Assembly (NCBI GenBank): GCA_937967505.1
Contig: CALCJM010000018.1
Coordinates: forward strand, 1 to 64,000
Direction of reading: 5' to 3'
Length of the DNA stretch: 64,000 nt
DNA from: an uncultured Pirellulaceae bacterium
GTDB taxonomy: Bacteria > Planctomycetota > Planctomycetia > Pirellulales > Pirellulaceae
Shown: in pieces, positions 27,109-36,032 of the stretch
How positions within the stretch are numbered: the first letter of the stretch is position 1
Layout: each line of letters opens with the position of its first letter
The notes under the pieces: model-generated
Seen by the model: the letters and a program-made list of their open reading frames with translations, nothing else
Told to the model about the DNA's origin: nothing
Databases searched by the model: none
Position numbers and translations under genes: made by a program

Positions 27109-29241
27109 CTAACTTAACTCCTCGACCACCATTCCGCTATGCCAGCCAGCAACAGCGGCGAAGGCCAGCGTCACAAATGATAGGAATACCGCCCCCAGTG
27201 TAGAAGTCAGGACGCATAACCACGCCAACGGGATATGCATCAGCAATCCGGATACAAAAGCAAGACTGGCCAATGCGAATACGACCAGAAAAACCGTCTG
27301 CCACTGCTTTCCCTGCTTGCGAAAATGCCCGACCACGTCCGCTGACAAAATCGCAAACGGAGACTGCGCGTACCAAACCGCGACCAAAAACGGCAATGCT
27401 AGGAAAAAACGCACCGGAGCGGTGATATAGATCGACATCAGCATTAGCACCGGCGAACCAGCGACGGCAAAACTGATGGCCGTCATCAACAACGTACTGG
27501 TCCACTCGGTTGTCGGCCCCAAATGCCATGACTTGATTTTTCTTTGGCCGCTGGCGGTCTCCCGAAATACGACGCCGCAAAAATACCACAGTAAAATCGT
27601 CCCAATGGCATACGGCACCCACCCTACCCCAAAACGCCACATGCCCATCATGGCGGTGTCGCCCATTGTCGGTGTGTCGATGGCATCGTATTTTGCCAAT
27701 GCAAAATGAGCGATCACGTTTCCTGTCGCCATCAACGCCGCGGCAATGCCGGCCCGCACCGCGACTCCAGATTCCATCACCAGTTCGACCGCCGCGCCGA
27801 ACAAGTTTTCAAACCGCATCTCAGGATACCTTGATTTACGTTTGCCTGATTTCTTCTGGTTGGGGTGATACCCGGCCCGCTCGCGTTTTGCCGCTTGCGC
27901 TGCTTGCTGCGCCGATCTGGATTTGTAGGGGTTTGGATTTTTCCTGCTACCCGTGGTCCCGGTAGCCTGTTGCTCTGTGTTGTCTTGGTCTCTGGACGGT
28001 TTTTCTTGAAGTCGTTTGTTTTTACTAACTCCCGCCGCTGACGCCTGATCATCAAGGTCGGCCGGGTTGATAAAACTTGCATCCTCCAACTCCAACGGGC
28101 CGGACATCAACAAATCATCCGCCAGCAGGATTTCCGAACTGTCGATATCACGATTGTCCTTCGATTCTCCGGTGGCGACATCGTCGGCAATTGTGTCCGG
28201 GAAGTCTTCTCCGTCATCAAACAGCACATCCGCAGGTTCGGGAGCGGTCGAATCCCCGAGCCCTGACGCCGCAGCGCTGTCATCTTCCTCCGGTTCCAAC
28301 AACACGTCCGCAAAATCTTCGTTGTCAGTTCCGGTATTTGACTGATTGACAGGTTCCTCGCGCAAACGCAGTGGTTGGTCATCTTCCGGTTCAGCCTCGA
28401 TCAGTTCAGCTTCGATTTCCGGTTCGTCGGTGTCATTCACCAGATCGTCATCAGCCAATGGTGCCAGCGTCAATTCATCGTCGTCATTGATTGCGTGGTC
28501 TGCTGAATCGGACTGCCCGGATTCCCTGCCATCCCGGGATTCCTCACCATCTAGGGGCAGGCCAATCTGTTTTTCAATCTGCGTTTTTTCCTTGCGGGTG
28601 GGGGGGCGGACCTTCACCATCGAAAAACAATCACTGCATTTGACCATCTCTCCCACCTGTCGAAGAGTGACCAACAATCGGGAATCACAAACCGAACAAC
28701 GAATTCCATAGCTCCCTTTTTCGACCAACGGATTGGATGTCGCCCTGCCGCCACCAACCAGGCGGTTCAGATCCTGTTCGTCATCCGTTTCGGGACTATC
28801 GTGAAAGCCCTCCAGCAACAGGTCGGTTTCGGAATCAGCAGCAGTAGCGGTGGCAGCGCTATCGTTATCGCGATCGGCTGTTTCGTTGGCATTGTGCTCC
28901 GCCGGGGAATTCTGATCGGCAACGGCAAAATCAAATTCCTTTTCCAGCAAATTGGGCTCGGAAGCGGCAATTCCGTCGTGCTGCGGTTTGGCTGGTTCGA
29001 CGGGCTCAACAGCCAAATCGCCCGGTGTCAGGATGTCTTCATCGCCAATGGCTTTCAGCGGCACACCGGAAAGGAAGTCCTCCTCATCGTGTTCGTCCCG
29101 TTCGGACAGCATCGCCAGCACATTTTCCGGCACCGCGATCTTGCGTTGACAGCCCGGACAGTTGACCCGGCCCTGCTGGTGTGCATCCAGTTCTATCGGT
29201 GCCAGACAATACGGGCAGTCGTAGTGGGTTGGTGCGTTCAA
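27109..29241 (-). CDS. Zinc-ribbon, acidic-linker, multi-span membrane protein
   Basis: A 710-residue protein unlike any named family I know. It opens with a zinc ribbon (YDCPYCLAPIEL then NCPGCQRKI, about 8-33), has a second ribbon at about 178-215 (GIRCSVCDSRLL, KCSDCFSMVKV), a very acidic Asp/Glu-rich region to about 410, a basic patch (KRERAGYHPNQKKSGKRKSR) and about five hydrophobic segments in the last 225 residues. Several planctomycete proteins pair N-terminal zinc ribbons with membrane domains. It is the first gene of the budA-like operon, and the promoter is in the divergent region shared with nadE. Confidence 0.8.
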   Translation of the reverse strand: MNAPTHYDCPYCLAPIELDAHQQGRVNCPGCQRKIAVPENVLAMLSERDEHDEEDFLSGVPLKAIGDEDILTPGDLAVEPVEPAKPQHDGIAASEPNLLEKEFDFAVADQNSPAEHNANETADRDNDSAATATAADSETDLLLEGFHDSPETDDEQDLNRLVGGGRATSNPLVEKGSYGIRCSVCDSRLLVTLRQVGEMVKCSDCFSMVKVRPPTRKEKTQIEKQIGLPLDGEESRDGRESGQSDSADHAINDDDELTLAPLADDDLVNDTDEPEIEAELIEAEPEDDQPLRLREEPVNQSNTGTDNEDFADVLLEPEEDDSAAASGLGDSTAPEPADVLFDDGEDFPDTIADDVATGESKDNRDIDSSEILLADDLLMSGPLELEDASFINPADLDDQASAAGVSKNKRLQEKPSRDQDNTEQQATGTTGSRKNPNPYKSRSAQQAAQAAKRERAGYHPNQKKSGKRKSRYPEMRFENLFGAAVELVMESGVAVRAGIAAALMATGNVIAHFALAKYDAIDTPTMGDTAMMGMWRFGVGWVPYAIGTILLWYFCGVVFRETASGQRKIKSWHLGPTTEWTSTLLMTAISFAVAGSPVLMLMSIYITAPVRFFLALPFLVAVWYAQSPFAILSADVVGHFRKQGKQWQTVFLVVFALASLAFVSGLLMHIPLAWLCVLTSTLGAVFLSFVTLAFAAVAGWHSGMVVEELS

Positions 29242-29593
29242 ACTGACTCCCGGGTTATTTCGGTGATTTGTGATCTGTGATCAACGGGTTGGTAATCGGA
29301 ATAGTGCCCCTCAAGATAGTTTAATCTTCTCCGTGATTCGACCAATCACGCCCTGCCTGGAACAAAATTGCCAATCCTGAGAGGTTCACCGTAACGATTG
29401 CGTTACAGAAAACGTAAATTTTGTCAGTTGCATTGGATAGACATAACCGCGCGAACTCCCGCAAGTCAGTTTTCTCTCTATAATTTATACTTCTTGGTGG
29501 CTGTTAGGTGATTGTGTGCCCGGTCTTCATCGTTAGACCGACACGCACTGTCCTCAGCCCACCACTCCAACACCAGCAACCCGTGCTACCCTC
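29242..29593. promoter_or_regulatory. Divergent intergenic region between the zinc-ribbon operon and nadE
   Basis: About 350 bases. An AT-rich TATAATTTATACTT block at about 29479-29492 is a plausible -10-like element toward nadE. Nothing else is recognised. Confidence 0.35.
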
Positions 29594-31603
29594 ATGAAGC
29601 TAATAAAAGTCGCCGCCGCAGCACTCAACCAAACCCCGATCCACTGGGAAAATAATCTGACCAATATTCTCGCGGCCATCGAACAAGCGCGAGACGAGAA
29701 TGTTTCAGTGCTATGCTTACCGGAGTTGTGCATTACGGGGTACGGGTGCGAAGACGCGTTCCATTCGTCCGGGATTCGCCAGTCGGCACTCGAAATGCTC
29801 CAGAAGATCATCGCGCAGACCGACGGGATAGTTGTGTCGGTGGGATTGCCGATTCTATACGCCGGCGGGATTTTCAACGCCGCGGCCTTGATCGTTGACG
29901 GTCGCCTGACCGGTTTTGTGGCCAAACAGCATCTGGCCGGAGACGGCATCCACTACGAAACGCGCTGGTTCAAAGCGTGGCCGGCGGGGGTGGCTGCCAG
30001 TGTGGAAATCGACGATGTCGAATATCCGATTGGCGATTTGGTGTTCGATGTCGGGGGAGTGCGGATCGGTTTTGAAATTTGCGAAGACGCCTGGGTGGGG
30101 ACCCGTCCCGGCGGCAGCCTGGCTGCGCGAGGTGCCGATATTATCCTCAACCCCAGCGCCAGCCATTTTGCGTTTGGCAAACACGAGATCCGCAAACGAT
30201 TTGTGCTCGAAGGCAGCCGCGCTTTCAACGTCAGCTACGTCTATGCCAACCTGGTTGGCAACGAATCAGGACGGGCCATTTTTGACGGTGATACGATGAT
30301 CGCCTCCGGTGGGAAAATGCTGGCCACCGGCAGCAGGCTGAGTTTCGGTCTCTGCGCGCTAACCACCGCCACCATCAATATTGAATCCACTCGGATGGTA
30401 CGCGCCCGCACCGGAAGCTTCGAACCGGATGTCGATGGTGATGAATCCGATATCATCGACACCAGTTTCTCCTGGCCGCAATGCCCGCTAACAAGAAATG
30501 AACCCGTTTCCGAAGACTGGGAAGTGAATACTGACCTGAAAGCCGAAGAGTTCACCCGGTCTGTTGCGTTGGGGCTGTTTGACTATATGCGAAAGAGTTT
30601 CTCCAGAGGTTTTGTCGTCTCTCTGAGCGGAGGTTGTGATTCCGCAAGCGTCGTGGCGTTGATCTATGCCATGTTCCGGCTGGCGGAAACAGAACTTGGG
30701 TTCGAGGCGATGCTAATACGAATCGAACATTGCTTGCCTAAAATTTGCCGGGATAACCCTCCCCAAGATTCACAGGCGTTACTTAAAACGCTTTTGACGA
30801 CGGTCTACCAGGCGACTGAAAACAGCGGCGATGTCACGCGCGATGCTGCTGCTGCGGTTGCAGAGGAGATTGGCGCGACGCACTACCTGTTCAACGTCCA
30901 ACCGATGGTTGACGGGTACGAACAAGTCGTTTCCCAAGCGATTGGTACCAAATTGAACTGGGACGACCACGATATCACGCTTCAAAATATTCAGGCGCGG
31001 GTCCGTTCTCCCAGCGTCTGGATGTTGGCGAATCTGAACAGCGCATTGCTGCTTTCGACCAGCAACCGTAGCGAGGCGGCCGTCGGTTATGCAACGATGG
31101 ACGGCGACACCTCCGGCGGCGTCAGCCCCATCGCAGGGATCGACAAAGCGTATCTGCGACAGTGGTTGGTATGGATGGAACAAACAGGACCGCACGGAAT
31201 CGAGAGCCTGCCGTCATTGAAACTGGTCAACGATCAACAGCCAACCGCCGAACTGCGCCCGCCGGGAGAAAATCAAACCGACGAAGGCGATCTGATGCCT
31301 TACGAGATTCTCGACGCGATCGAGCGTCTGGCGATCGGTGGCAAACTGGTCCCCGTCGAAGTGTATGAACACATGCGGGTACAATTCCCCGGTATCGATC
31401 GACGGCAAATGGGGAACTGGGTCGTTCGTTTCTTCCGGCTGTGGTGTCGCAATCAGTGGAAGCGCGAACGGTACGCCCCCTCGTTTCACCTAGATGATCA
31501 AAATCTGGATCCCAAAACGTGGTGCCGTTTTCCGATCCTCTCCGGTGGGTTTCAGAAAGAACTGGCCGATCTGCAAACACATGTCGAATCGGCAGATGTA
31601 TAG
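29594..31603 (+). CDS. nadE: Glutamine-dependent NAD+ synthetase
   Basis: Amidates nicotinic acid adenine dinucleotide to NAD+, using ammonia released from glutamine. The N-terminal nitrilase-type glutaminase domain (about 1-270) has the catalytic Glu in LCLPELCITGYGCEDAF, Lys in GFVAKQHLAGDG and Cys in GFEICEDAWVGTRPG. The C-terminal synthetase domain (about 310-640) has the pyrophosphate loop SLSGGCDSASVV and STSNRSEAAVGYATMDGDTS. Length 669 aa fits two-domain bacterial NadE. Confidence 0.96.
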   Translation: MKLIKVAAAALNQTPIHWENNLTNILAAIEQARDENVSVLCLPELCITGYGCEDAFHSSGIRQSALEMLQKIIAQTDGIVVSVGLPILYAGGIFNAAALIVDGRLTGFVAKQHLAGDGIHYETRWFKAWPAGVAASVEIDDVEYPIGDLVFDVGGVRIGFEICEDAWVGTRPGGSLAARGADIILNPSASHFAFGKHEIRKRFVLEGSRAFNVSYVYANLVGNESGRAIFDGDTMIASGGKMLATGSRLSFGLCALTTATINIESTRMVRARTGSFEPDVDGDESDIIDTSFSWPQCPLTRNEPVSEDWEVNTDLKAEEFTRSVALGLFDYMRKSFSRGFVVSLSGGCDSASVVALIYAMFRLAETELGFEAMLIRIEHCLPKICRDNPPQDSQALLKTLLTTVYQATENSGDVTRDAAAAVAEEIGATHYLFNVQPMVDGYEQVVSQAIGTKLNWDDHDITLQNIQARVRSPSVWMLANLNSALLLSTSNRSEAAVGYATMDGDTSGGVSPIAGIDKAYLRQWLVWMEQTGPHGIESLPSLKLVNDQQPTAELRPPGENQTDEGDLMPYEILDAIERLAIGGKLVPVEVYEHMRVQFPGIDRRQMGNWVVRFFRLWCRNQWKRERYAPSFHLDDQNLDPKTWCRFPILSGGFQKELADLQTHVESADV

Positions 31604-31660
31604 TCTGTCAGCCCTCCCCCCAAGCAAACGCTTTAAAACGGACACGTTGAAACAGGAGAT

Positions 31661-32770
31661 TTAAAATAGACGACCTTGGCCGTTGGTGACTTCCGGTGCA
31701 CAAAACTGGCGGCAATCCAGCTGGGGTGTGCCTGATTTCAAACCGGCTGTCCTGAGATTTAACTGAAACAATGCCTTGATTTGATCTGCCCAGATACCGG
31801 TCCCCTGCATGCGTTGGCTGAAATCGGAGTTATAGAGTTTCCCGCCACGCAGCGACCTGACCCGGCCGAGAATTTTTTCTTTTGCGTCCGGCATGTGGCT
31901 GTCCAGCCAGTCAATAAAAACGGGTTCAACGGACAACGGCAATCGCAGCATCACGTAACCGGCCCGCGATGCTCCGTGTTCTGCAACGGTGTTCAGTATC
32001 GACGGGATTTGGGCATCGTTAAGTCCGGGAATGATTGGGGCAACCAAAACTTTTACCGGTACACCAGCAGAGGCGAGCTGTTGGATCGCATCCAGCCTCG
32101 CGCGCGGCGAACTGCTTCGAGGCTCCATGATGCGCACCAGATTCTGATCCAGCGTTCCGATGCTGATCGTGACGACAATCAAATTCAGGGCGGCCATCTT
32201 TTTCAACAGGTCCAAATCGCGTGTGACCAGACTATTTTTGGTGGTGATCCGCATTGGTTGTCGATGTTCCAGCGCCACCTTCAGACACTTGCGCGTCAGC
32301 CTGAATTCACGCTCGCAGGGCTGATAGCAGTCGGTAACCCCCGACAACATGACCGGTTCCACCTGATCTCCCCATTTTTTTCGTCCAAGCCATTTGCGGA
32401 AGAGACTGGCCGCCTGGCGTTTGACAAAAATTTTCGATTCGAAATCAATCCCCGCGTTCAATCCTAGGTATTCGTGTGTAGGACGTGCATAACAGTAACT
32501 ACAGCCATGTGCACAGCCGCGATAGGGATTCAGACTGAAGCGAAAATCAATATCCGGTGACTGATTTTCACTGACGATGGAATTGGCGTCATCGTCAAAA
32601 TATTCGGTGGCGATTTTTTCAATCAGTTGGATATCATCGGCCTCCAGTTGATCGAAGGTCGTCTCCAGTTCAATCTTTTCGAACCGATTCTTGATCCGCA
32701 AGGAGGAGCCACGTCCGGTGAAATGTTGTTTGACAGACGGGTCAGGGGGTTGTTGATCCGGAGAGGGCAT
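31661..32770 (-). CDS. PA0069-family radical SAM protein
   Basis: A 369-residue radical SAM protein. The 4Fe-4S binding motif is in NPYRGCAHGCSYCYARPTHE (about 79-98). Downstream are QVEPVMLSGVTDCYQPCERE, RITTKNSLVTRDLDLL and APIIPGLNDAQIPSIL, all typical of the PA0069 group related to spore photoproduct lyase-like proteins. Its reaction is unknown. It converges on nadE with 57 bases between them. Confidence 0.9.
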   Translation of the reverse strand: MPSPDQQPPDPSVKQHFTGRGSSLRIKNRFEKIELETTFDQLEADDIQLIEKIATEYFDDDANSIVSENQSPDIDFRFSLNPYRGCAHGCSYCYARPTHEYLGLNAGIDFESKIFVKRQAASLFRKWLGRKKWGDQVEPVMLSGVTDCYQPCEREFRLTRKCLKVALEHRQPMRITTKNSLVTRDLDLLKKMAALNLIVVTISIGTLDQNLVRIMEPRSSSPRARLDAIQQLASAGVPVKVLVAPIIPGLNDAQIPSILNTVAEHGASRAGYVMLRLPLSVEPVFIDWLDSHMPDAKEKILGRVRSLRGGKLYNSDFSQRMQGTGIWADQIKALFQLNLRTAGLKSGTPQLDCRQFCAPEVTNGQGRLF

Positions 32771-32930
32771 GCAAACGATTGTACGTCAATTGGAACAGAC
32801 TTCCCAGCGTATTGGCACAATCCATCTGACATATGGTATCCCGGTCGGCCTACGCTTGCCGAAGACCGCCCGTACACTTTCAATTCGCGCTGTCGGCGCT
32901 CATGAAGAATTGAACCTTTGACCTGTACTT

Positions 32931-33033
32931 GGGCGACTGGCAGTCAGTAATTTACCATCCGTTAGCGACGCTGCCAGCTTCTGGGGGAAGCTGGCAGCAT
33001 CACCAACGGTAAGCTTTCAACTGCCAATCGCCT
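32931..33033 (+). repeat. MITE-like inverted-repeat element, copy 1
   Basis: A 103-bp element with inverted ends (GGCGACTGGCAG at left, CTGCCAATCGCC at right) and a conserved core TTTACCATCCGTTAGCGACG. It aligns in opposite orientation to 57004-57107. An internal hairpin GCCAGCTT/AAGCTGGC lies near 32973-32996. No coding capacity. Confidence 0.8.
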
Positions 33034-33041
33034 AATGCATA

Positions 33042-33210
33042 CTGCTATTGGAGGATGCTTCAGCAACAACCAACGCCCACCTTTAAGGACTTCTTCATAA
33101 CCATCGGCCTAGAGTTGCTTGACCTCAACGGCACGCGCCTTATCAATCGCTTTGCCGATTTTCTGTACCACTCTCTGTGCCGACGGACGACCTCCGCTTT
33201 TGGGGAGCTG
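33042..33210 (-). pseudogene. Remnant of an ISL3-type transposase
   Basis: On the minus strand one frame gives PKSGGRPSAQRVVQKIGKAI, DKARAVEVKQL, an in-frame TAG, then ADGYEEVLKGGRWLLLKHPP. This resembles the middle of ISL3-family transposases as I recall them (the helix with D-K-A-R followed by E-V-K-x-L and LKG-x-R-x-L-L-L). The frame runs into the MITE-like repeat at its 3' end, so the transposase is both truncated and stopped. No terminal repeats of an IS were found. Confidence 0.5.
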
Positions 33211-33309
33211 TAAATATTTTTCTCGTGCGGGACATGGATTCTCTTTCGTGCAATCTCGATTATAACAACCAAAACCTACAAAATTCCATTTCCTTCAGAG
33301 GCAAGACGC

Positions 33310-34341
33310 ATGGTTGTTTTCACAGTCGCTATCATTTCGTTTTGTTCGATTCAATGCTTTGGGCAAACCGCCGAAAAAGCTGGTGGTATTGCCTCAGATC
33401 GCTACTTTGGTGGCAAGCAAGTAGAACCAGTAAGACGGAAGGCTATCAGCAATTTTTCTGAATCTGTTTATACAAACAAGTTTGGAGCAAAATATTCCGC
33501 TAGTCGTTTGACTGACTCTGAAACAGACGCATTGCTTAAGTTTACGATTGACCTTCCACAGCAACTGAGGATTGAGCTCAACACCTCCCATTTCCTTAGC
33601 AAGCCGAGGCTCTTAAAGTTTTACGAAGTATTACCTAGGATGCGACATCCTGCTTTGGAGAAATTCCCTTCGATTCCGCAGCCCCACAAAAGTGCTGTAA
33701 CTTTTAAAAAACTGGGAAAATTCAACTCTGTTGGTTTCAATAGAGCAAAAGGATATGGAGTTGCAGAACTTCTTTTTCTCGGTGACAGTTGGCTTTTCCT
33801 TGAGCTTGATGAACAGCTCGGTACATACCATCCTCCTTCACCCGAGCAGGATGTCGTCTCCAGTCAGGGAATCGCTGAGATGTTGTTGCAGGTCTACAAG
33901 ATTAGGTTGGTAGATGACCATGAGGACGAATTGATTAGTAAGCTTGAGCATCGCCGCGGCAATAGGGTAAGGTTCACTGAAAAAACGTATCGCCATGAGG
34001 CTCAGGGGATTCGCAAACGTTATCGGTTCTTCGATGAAGACAAAAAAGAGATTGCTACATGGTACCTTCAAGAAGATGGCAGTATCTCTTGGATCGCAAA
34101 AAATGGAGAGCGACAAGTTCAACTTTGCGACAATGACTCAGACGGACACTATGAGTGGCTGCTAGTGGAATTTGCCGACAGGGACATTGCAATGATTGAT
34201 ATTCGTAATCCTTGGGAGATCAGGCTGGCAACCAATGAGCAATACCAAGCCTACTGCCAAGTCCTGTTTGACGGAATTAAGGACTTAGAAACACTCGGTG
34301 AAAAGTATCTCGAAGCGACCGCGAATCAAAATGGACAATAA
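33310..34341 (+). CDS. Secreted protein of unknown function in the second accessory pocket
   Basis: A 343-residue protein with a signal peptide (MVVFTVAIISFCSIQCFGQ, cleavage near GQTAE). The rest is a mixed Lys/Glu/Phe-rich soluble sequence with no recognised domain; a beta-rich part DEDKKEIATWYLQEDGS is followed by QLCDNDSDGHYEW, an Asp-rich loop that could bind a metal. Base composition is visibly more AT-rich than the flanking genes, which together with the transposase remnant suggests acquisition by transfer. Confidence 0.65.
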   Translation: MVVFTVAIISFCSIQCFGQTAEKAGGIASDRYFGGKQVEPVRRKAISNFSESVYTNKFGAKYSASRLTDSETDALLKFTIDLPQQLRIELNTSHFLSKPRLLKFYEVLPRMRHPALEKFPSIPQPHKSAVTFKKLGKFNSVGFNRAKGYGVAELLFLGDSWLFLELDEQLGTYHPPSPEQDVVSSQGIAEMLLQVYKIRLVDDHEDELISKLEHRRGNRVRFTEKTYRHEAQGIRKRYRFFDEDKKEIATWYLQEDGSISWIAKNGERQVQLCDNDSDGHYEWLLVEFADRDIAMIDIRNPWEIRLATNEQYQAYCQVLFDGIKDLETLGEKYLEATANQNGQ

Positions 34342-34823
34342 TCGACTTTTATTGTATTAGCGACTCACATTCCGCACCTTCTTTTGAAGGTTCGTAGTTC
34401 GGATGGTGGTACGCCTAACAGCTTGACAATCGGGGGTATCCCATTGGTTGTTAAAACTGATAGTGGTCTCGCTTAAAGTAAAGGTAGTGTATTTTTGTTT
34501 GAGGCTCTCAAACGGCCGACGGTGGGTTTCGTTTGCTGAGCTTGCGAATCAAATAAAACCCACCGTCGGCAAAATCTTGTGGGAAGCACACCAGATACCA
34601 CTGGCTGCCGATCGGCGCTCGCAACTTGCTTGAAAACTCGGAGAATCACTCAATCAAACTCCTGCCGGTTTTGGTGAACAATATCCAATCGCATCCGCAC
34701 AATTAAATCGGGATATTTGTGCCCCACTGCTTAACGTCACGCTCACCATCGGACAAAATGTCTGGTATCATTCCCGTGGGGGCTTCCCGAGCTTTTGACC
34801 GACACAAAGAGCAACGAAACCGT
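34342..34823. other. Intergenic region upstream of the cytosine methyltransferase
   Basis: About 480 bases without a gene. Its notable feature is the 15-bp perfect inverted repeat at 34515-34570, listed separately. Confidence 0.4.
34515..34570. repeat. 15-bp perfect inverted repeat upstream of the methyltransferase
   Basis: GCCGACGGTGGGTTT (34515-34529) is exactly complementary to AAACCCACCGTCGGC (34556-34570), with a 26-base spacer. There is no T-run right after it, so it is not a textbook terminator. It could be an operator, a relic of a mobile element, or a structured RNA. Confidence 0.8.
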
Positions 34824-36032
34824 ATGACACCAAATTCACTATTGTCTACACTCGACTTGGCTCGAGCGAAGTACTCCCAATCCGAACTGGCGAAAATACT
34901 TGGCGTGTCTACCAAGACCATTTCGCGTTGGGACGCCGGCGGCCCCGTTACCCGCATTCAGGAACTTGCCCTCCAGCAGATCCTCAGCCTGCCTCGACAG
35001 ACACTTCTGCCCAAAGCTTCTTTCCGGTTTATCGATCTGTTTGCGGGCATCGGTGGTACACGTTTGGGGATCGAATCGATCGGCGGGCAATGTGTCTGGA
35101 CCAGCGAGTGGGATGCTTACAGCCAAAAGTCCTACACCAATAATTTTGCCGACGATCACGCACCGTTCGGTGACATACGTTCAGCCCAAGCCACAGACAT
35201 TCCAGATTTTGATTTCCTAGTGGGTGGATTCCCTTGCCAACCATTTTCTATCGCAGGCGTTTCCAAAAAAAAGTCGCTGGGCACACCACACGGATTTGAA
35301 TGCAAAACTCAGGGAACCCTGTTTTTTGAAGTTGCTCGCATCATTAAGCACCACCGACCGGCTGCCTTCGTTCTGGAGAACGTCAAGAATTTGATCAGCC
35401 ATCGTAAAGGTGAGACCTTCAAGGTCATCCTAGAAACGTTGCAGGAGGAATTGGGATACGAGGTGCACTTCAAGATAATCGACGCGGCTCATTTTGTTCC
35501 GCAACATCGCGAACGGATTTTCATTGTCGGCTTCCGGTCCGAAACAAAATTCACCTGGGACGATCTGAAATTGCCGAACACAAGAACGACGTTGAGCAGT
35601 ATTCTGCATCCGCAAGATGGTAGCGAGGATTCTGAAATGCCGTTTACAACCGGTGCAAAAGCGAAAGTGAATCCGAAATATGTTTTAACGGATAAGCTGT
35701 GGGACTACCTGCAGCGTTACGCTGAAAAACACAAGGCGCGCGGGAACGGATTTGGATTTGGTCTGGTTGGCCCCGCCGACACCGCGCGCACGTTGTCGGC
35801 GCGTTATTACAAGGATGGCAGCGAGATTCTGATTCGGCGCGGGCCGCGCAGTAACCCCCGCCGGTTGACGCCGCGCGAGTGTGCGCGGTTGATGGGTTTT
35901 CCGGATAGTTGGCGAATTCCCGTTTCGGATACCCAGGCCTATCGTCAATTTGGCAACAGTGTTGTGGTCCCTGTGGTACAGGCTGTTGCTCAAACCATGC
36001 GGCCCCATTTGATGAAGGTGCTGAAGAAATAG
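34824..36032 (+). CDS. DNA (cytosine-5) methyltransferase, Dcm/M.EcoRII-like, with N-terminal HTH
   Basis: A 402-residue 5-methylcytosine methyltransferase. An N-terminal helix-turn-helix (YSQSELAKILGVSTKTISRW, about 17-36) precedes the catalytic domain: motif I FIDLFAGIGGTRLG, motif IV GGFPCQPFSIAGVS with the catalytic Cys, motif VI AFVLENVKNL, motif VIII FVPQHRERIFIVGF, and motifs IX-X RRLTPRECARLMGFPD and AYRQFGNSVVVPVV. ARTLSARYYKDGSEILI near the target-recognition region closely resembles Dcm/M.EcoRII relatives, which methylate CCWGG; the target here is inference. No restriction enzyme or Vsr gene adjoins it, so it looks solitary. ATG 34824 is chosen; a longer frame from 34719 has no conserved sequence. 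Confidence 0.93.
   Translation: MTPNSLLSTLDLARAKYSQSELAKILGVSTKTISRWDAGGPVTRIQELALQQILSLPRQTLLPKASFRFIDLFAGIGGTRLGIESIGGQCVWTSEWDAYSQKSYTNNFADDHAPFGDIRSAQATDIPDFDFLVGGFPCQPFSIAGVSKKKSLGTPHGFECKTQGTLFFEVARIIKHHRPAAFVLENVKNLISHRKGETFKVILETLQEELGYEVHFKIIDAAHFVPQHRERIFIVGFRSETKFTWDDLKLPNTRTTLSSILHPQDGSEDSEMPFTTGAKAKVNPKYVLTDKLWDYLQRYAEKHKARGNGFGFGLVGPADTARTLSARYYKDGSEILIRRGPRSNPRRLTPRECARLMGFPDSWRIPVSDTQAYRQFGNSVVVPVVQAVAQTMRPHLMKVLKK

Larger units (their letters stand above)
32771..33309. other. Intergenic stretch holding a MITE-like repeat and a transposase remnant
   Basis: About 540 bases. The part 32931-33033 is the MITE-like repeat and 33042-33210 an ISL3-type transposase remnant, described separately. 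The rest shows no gene. Confidence 0.5.
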
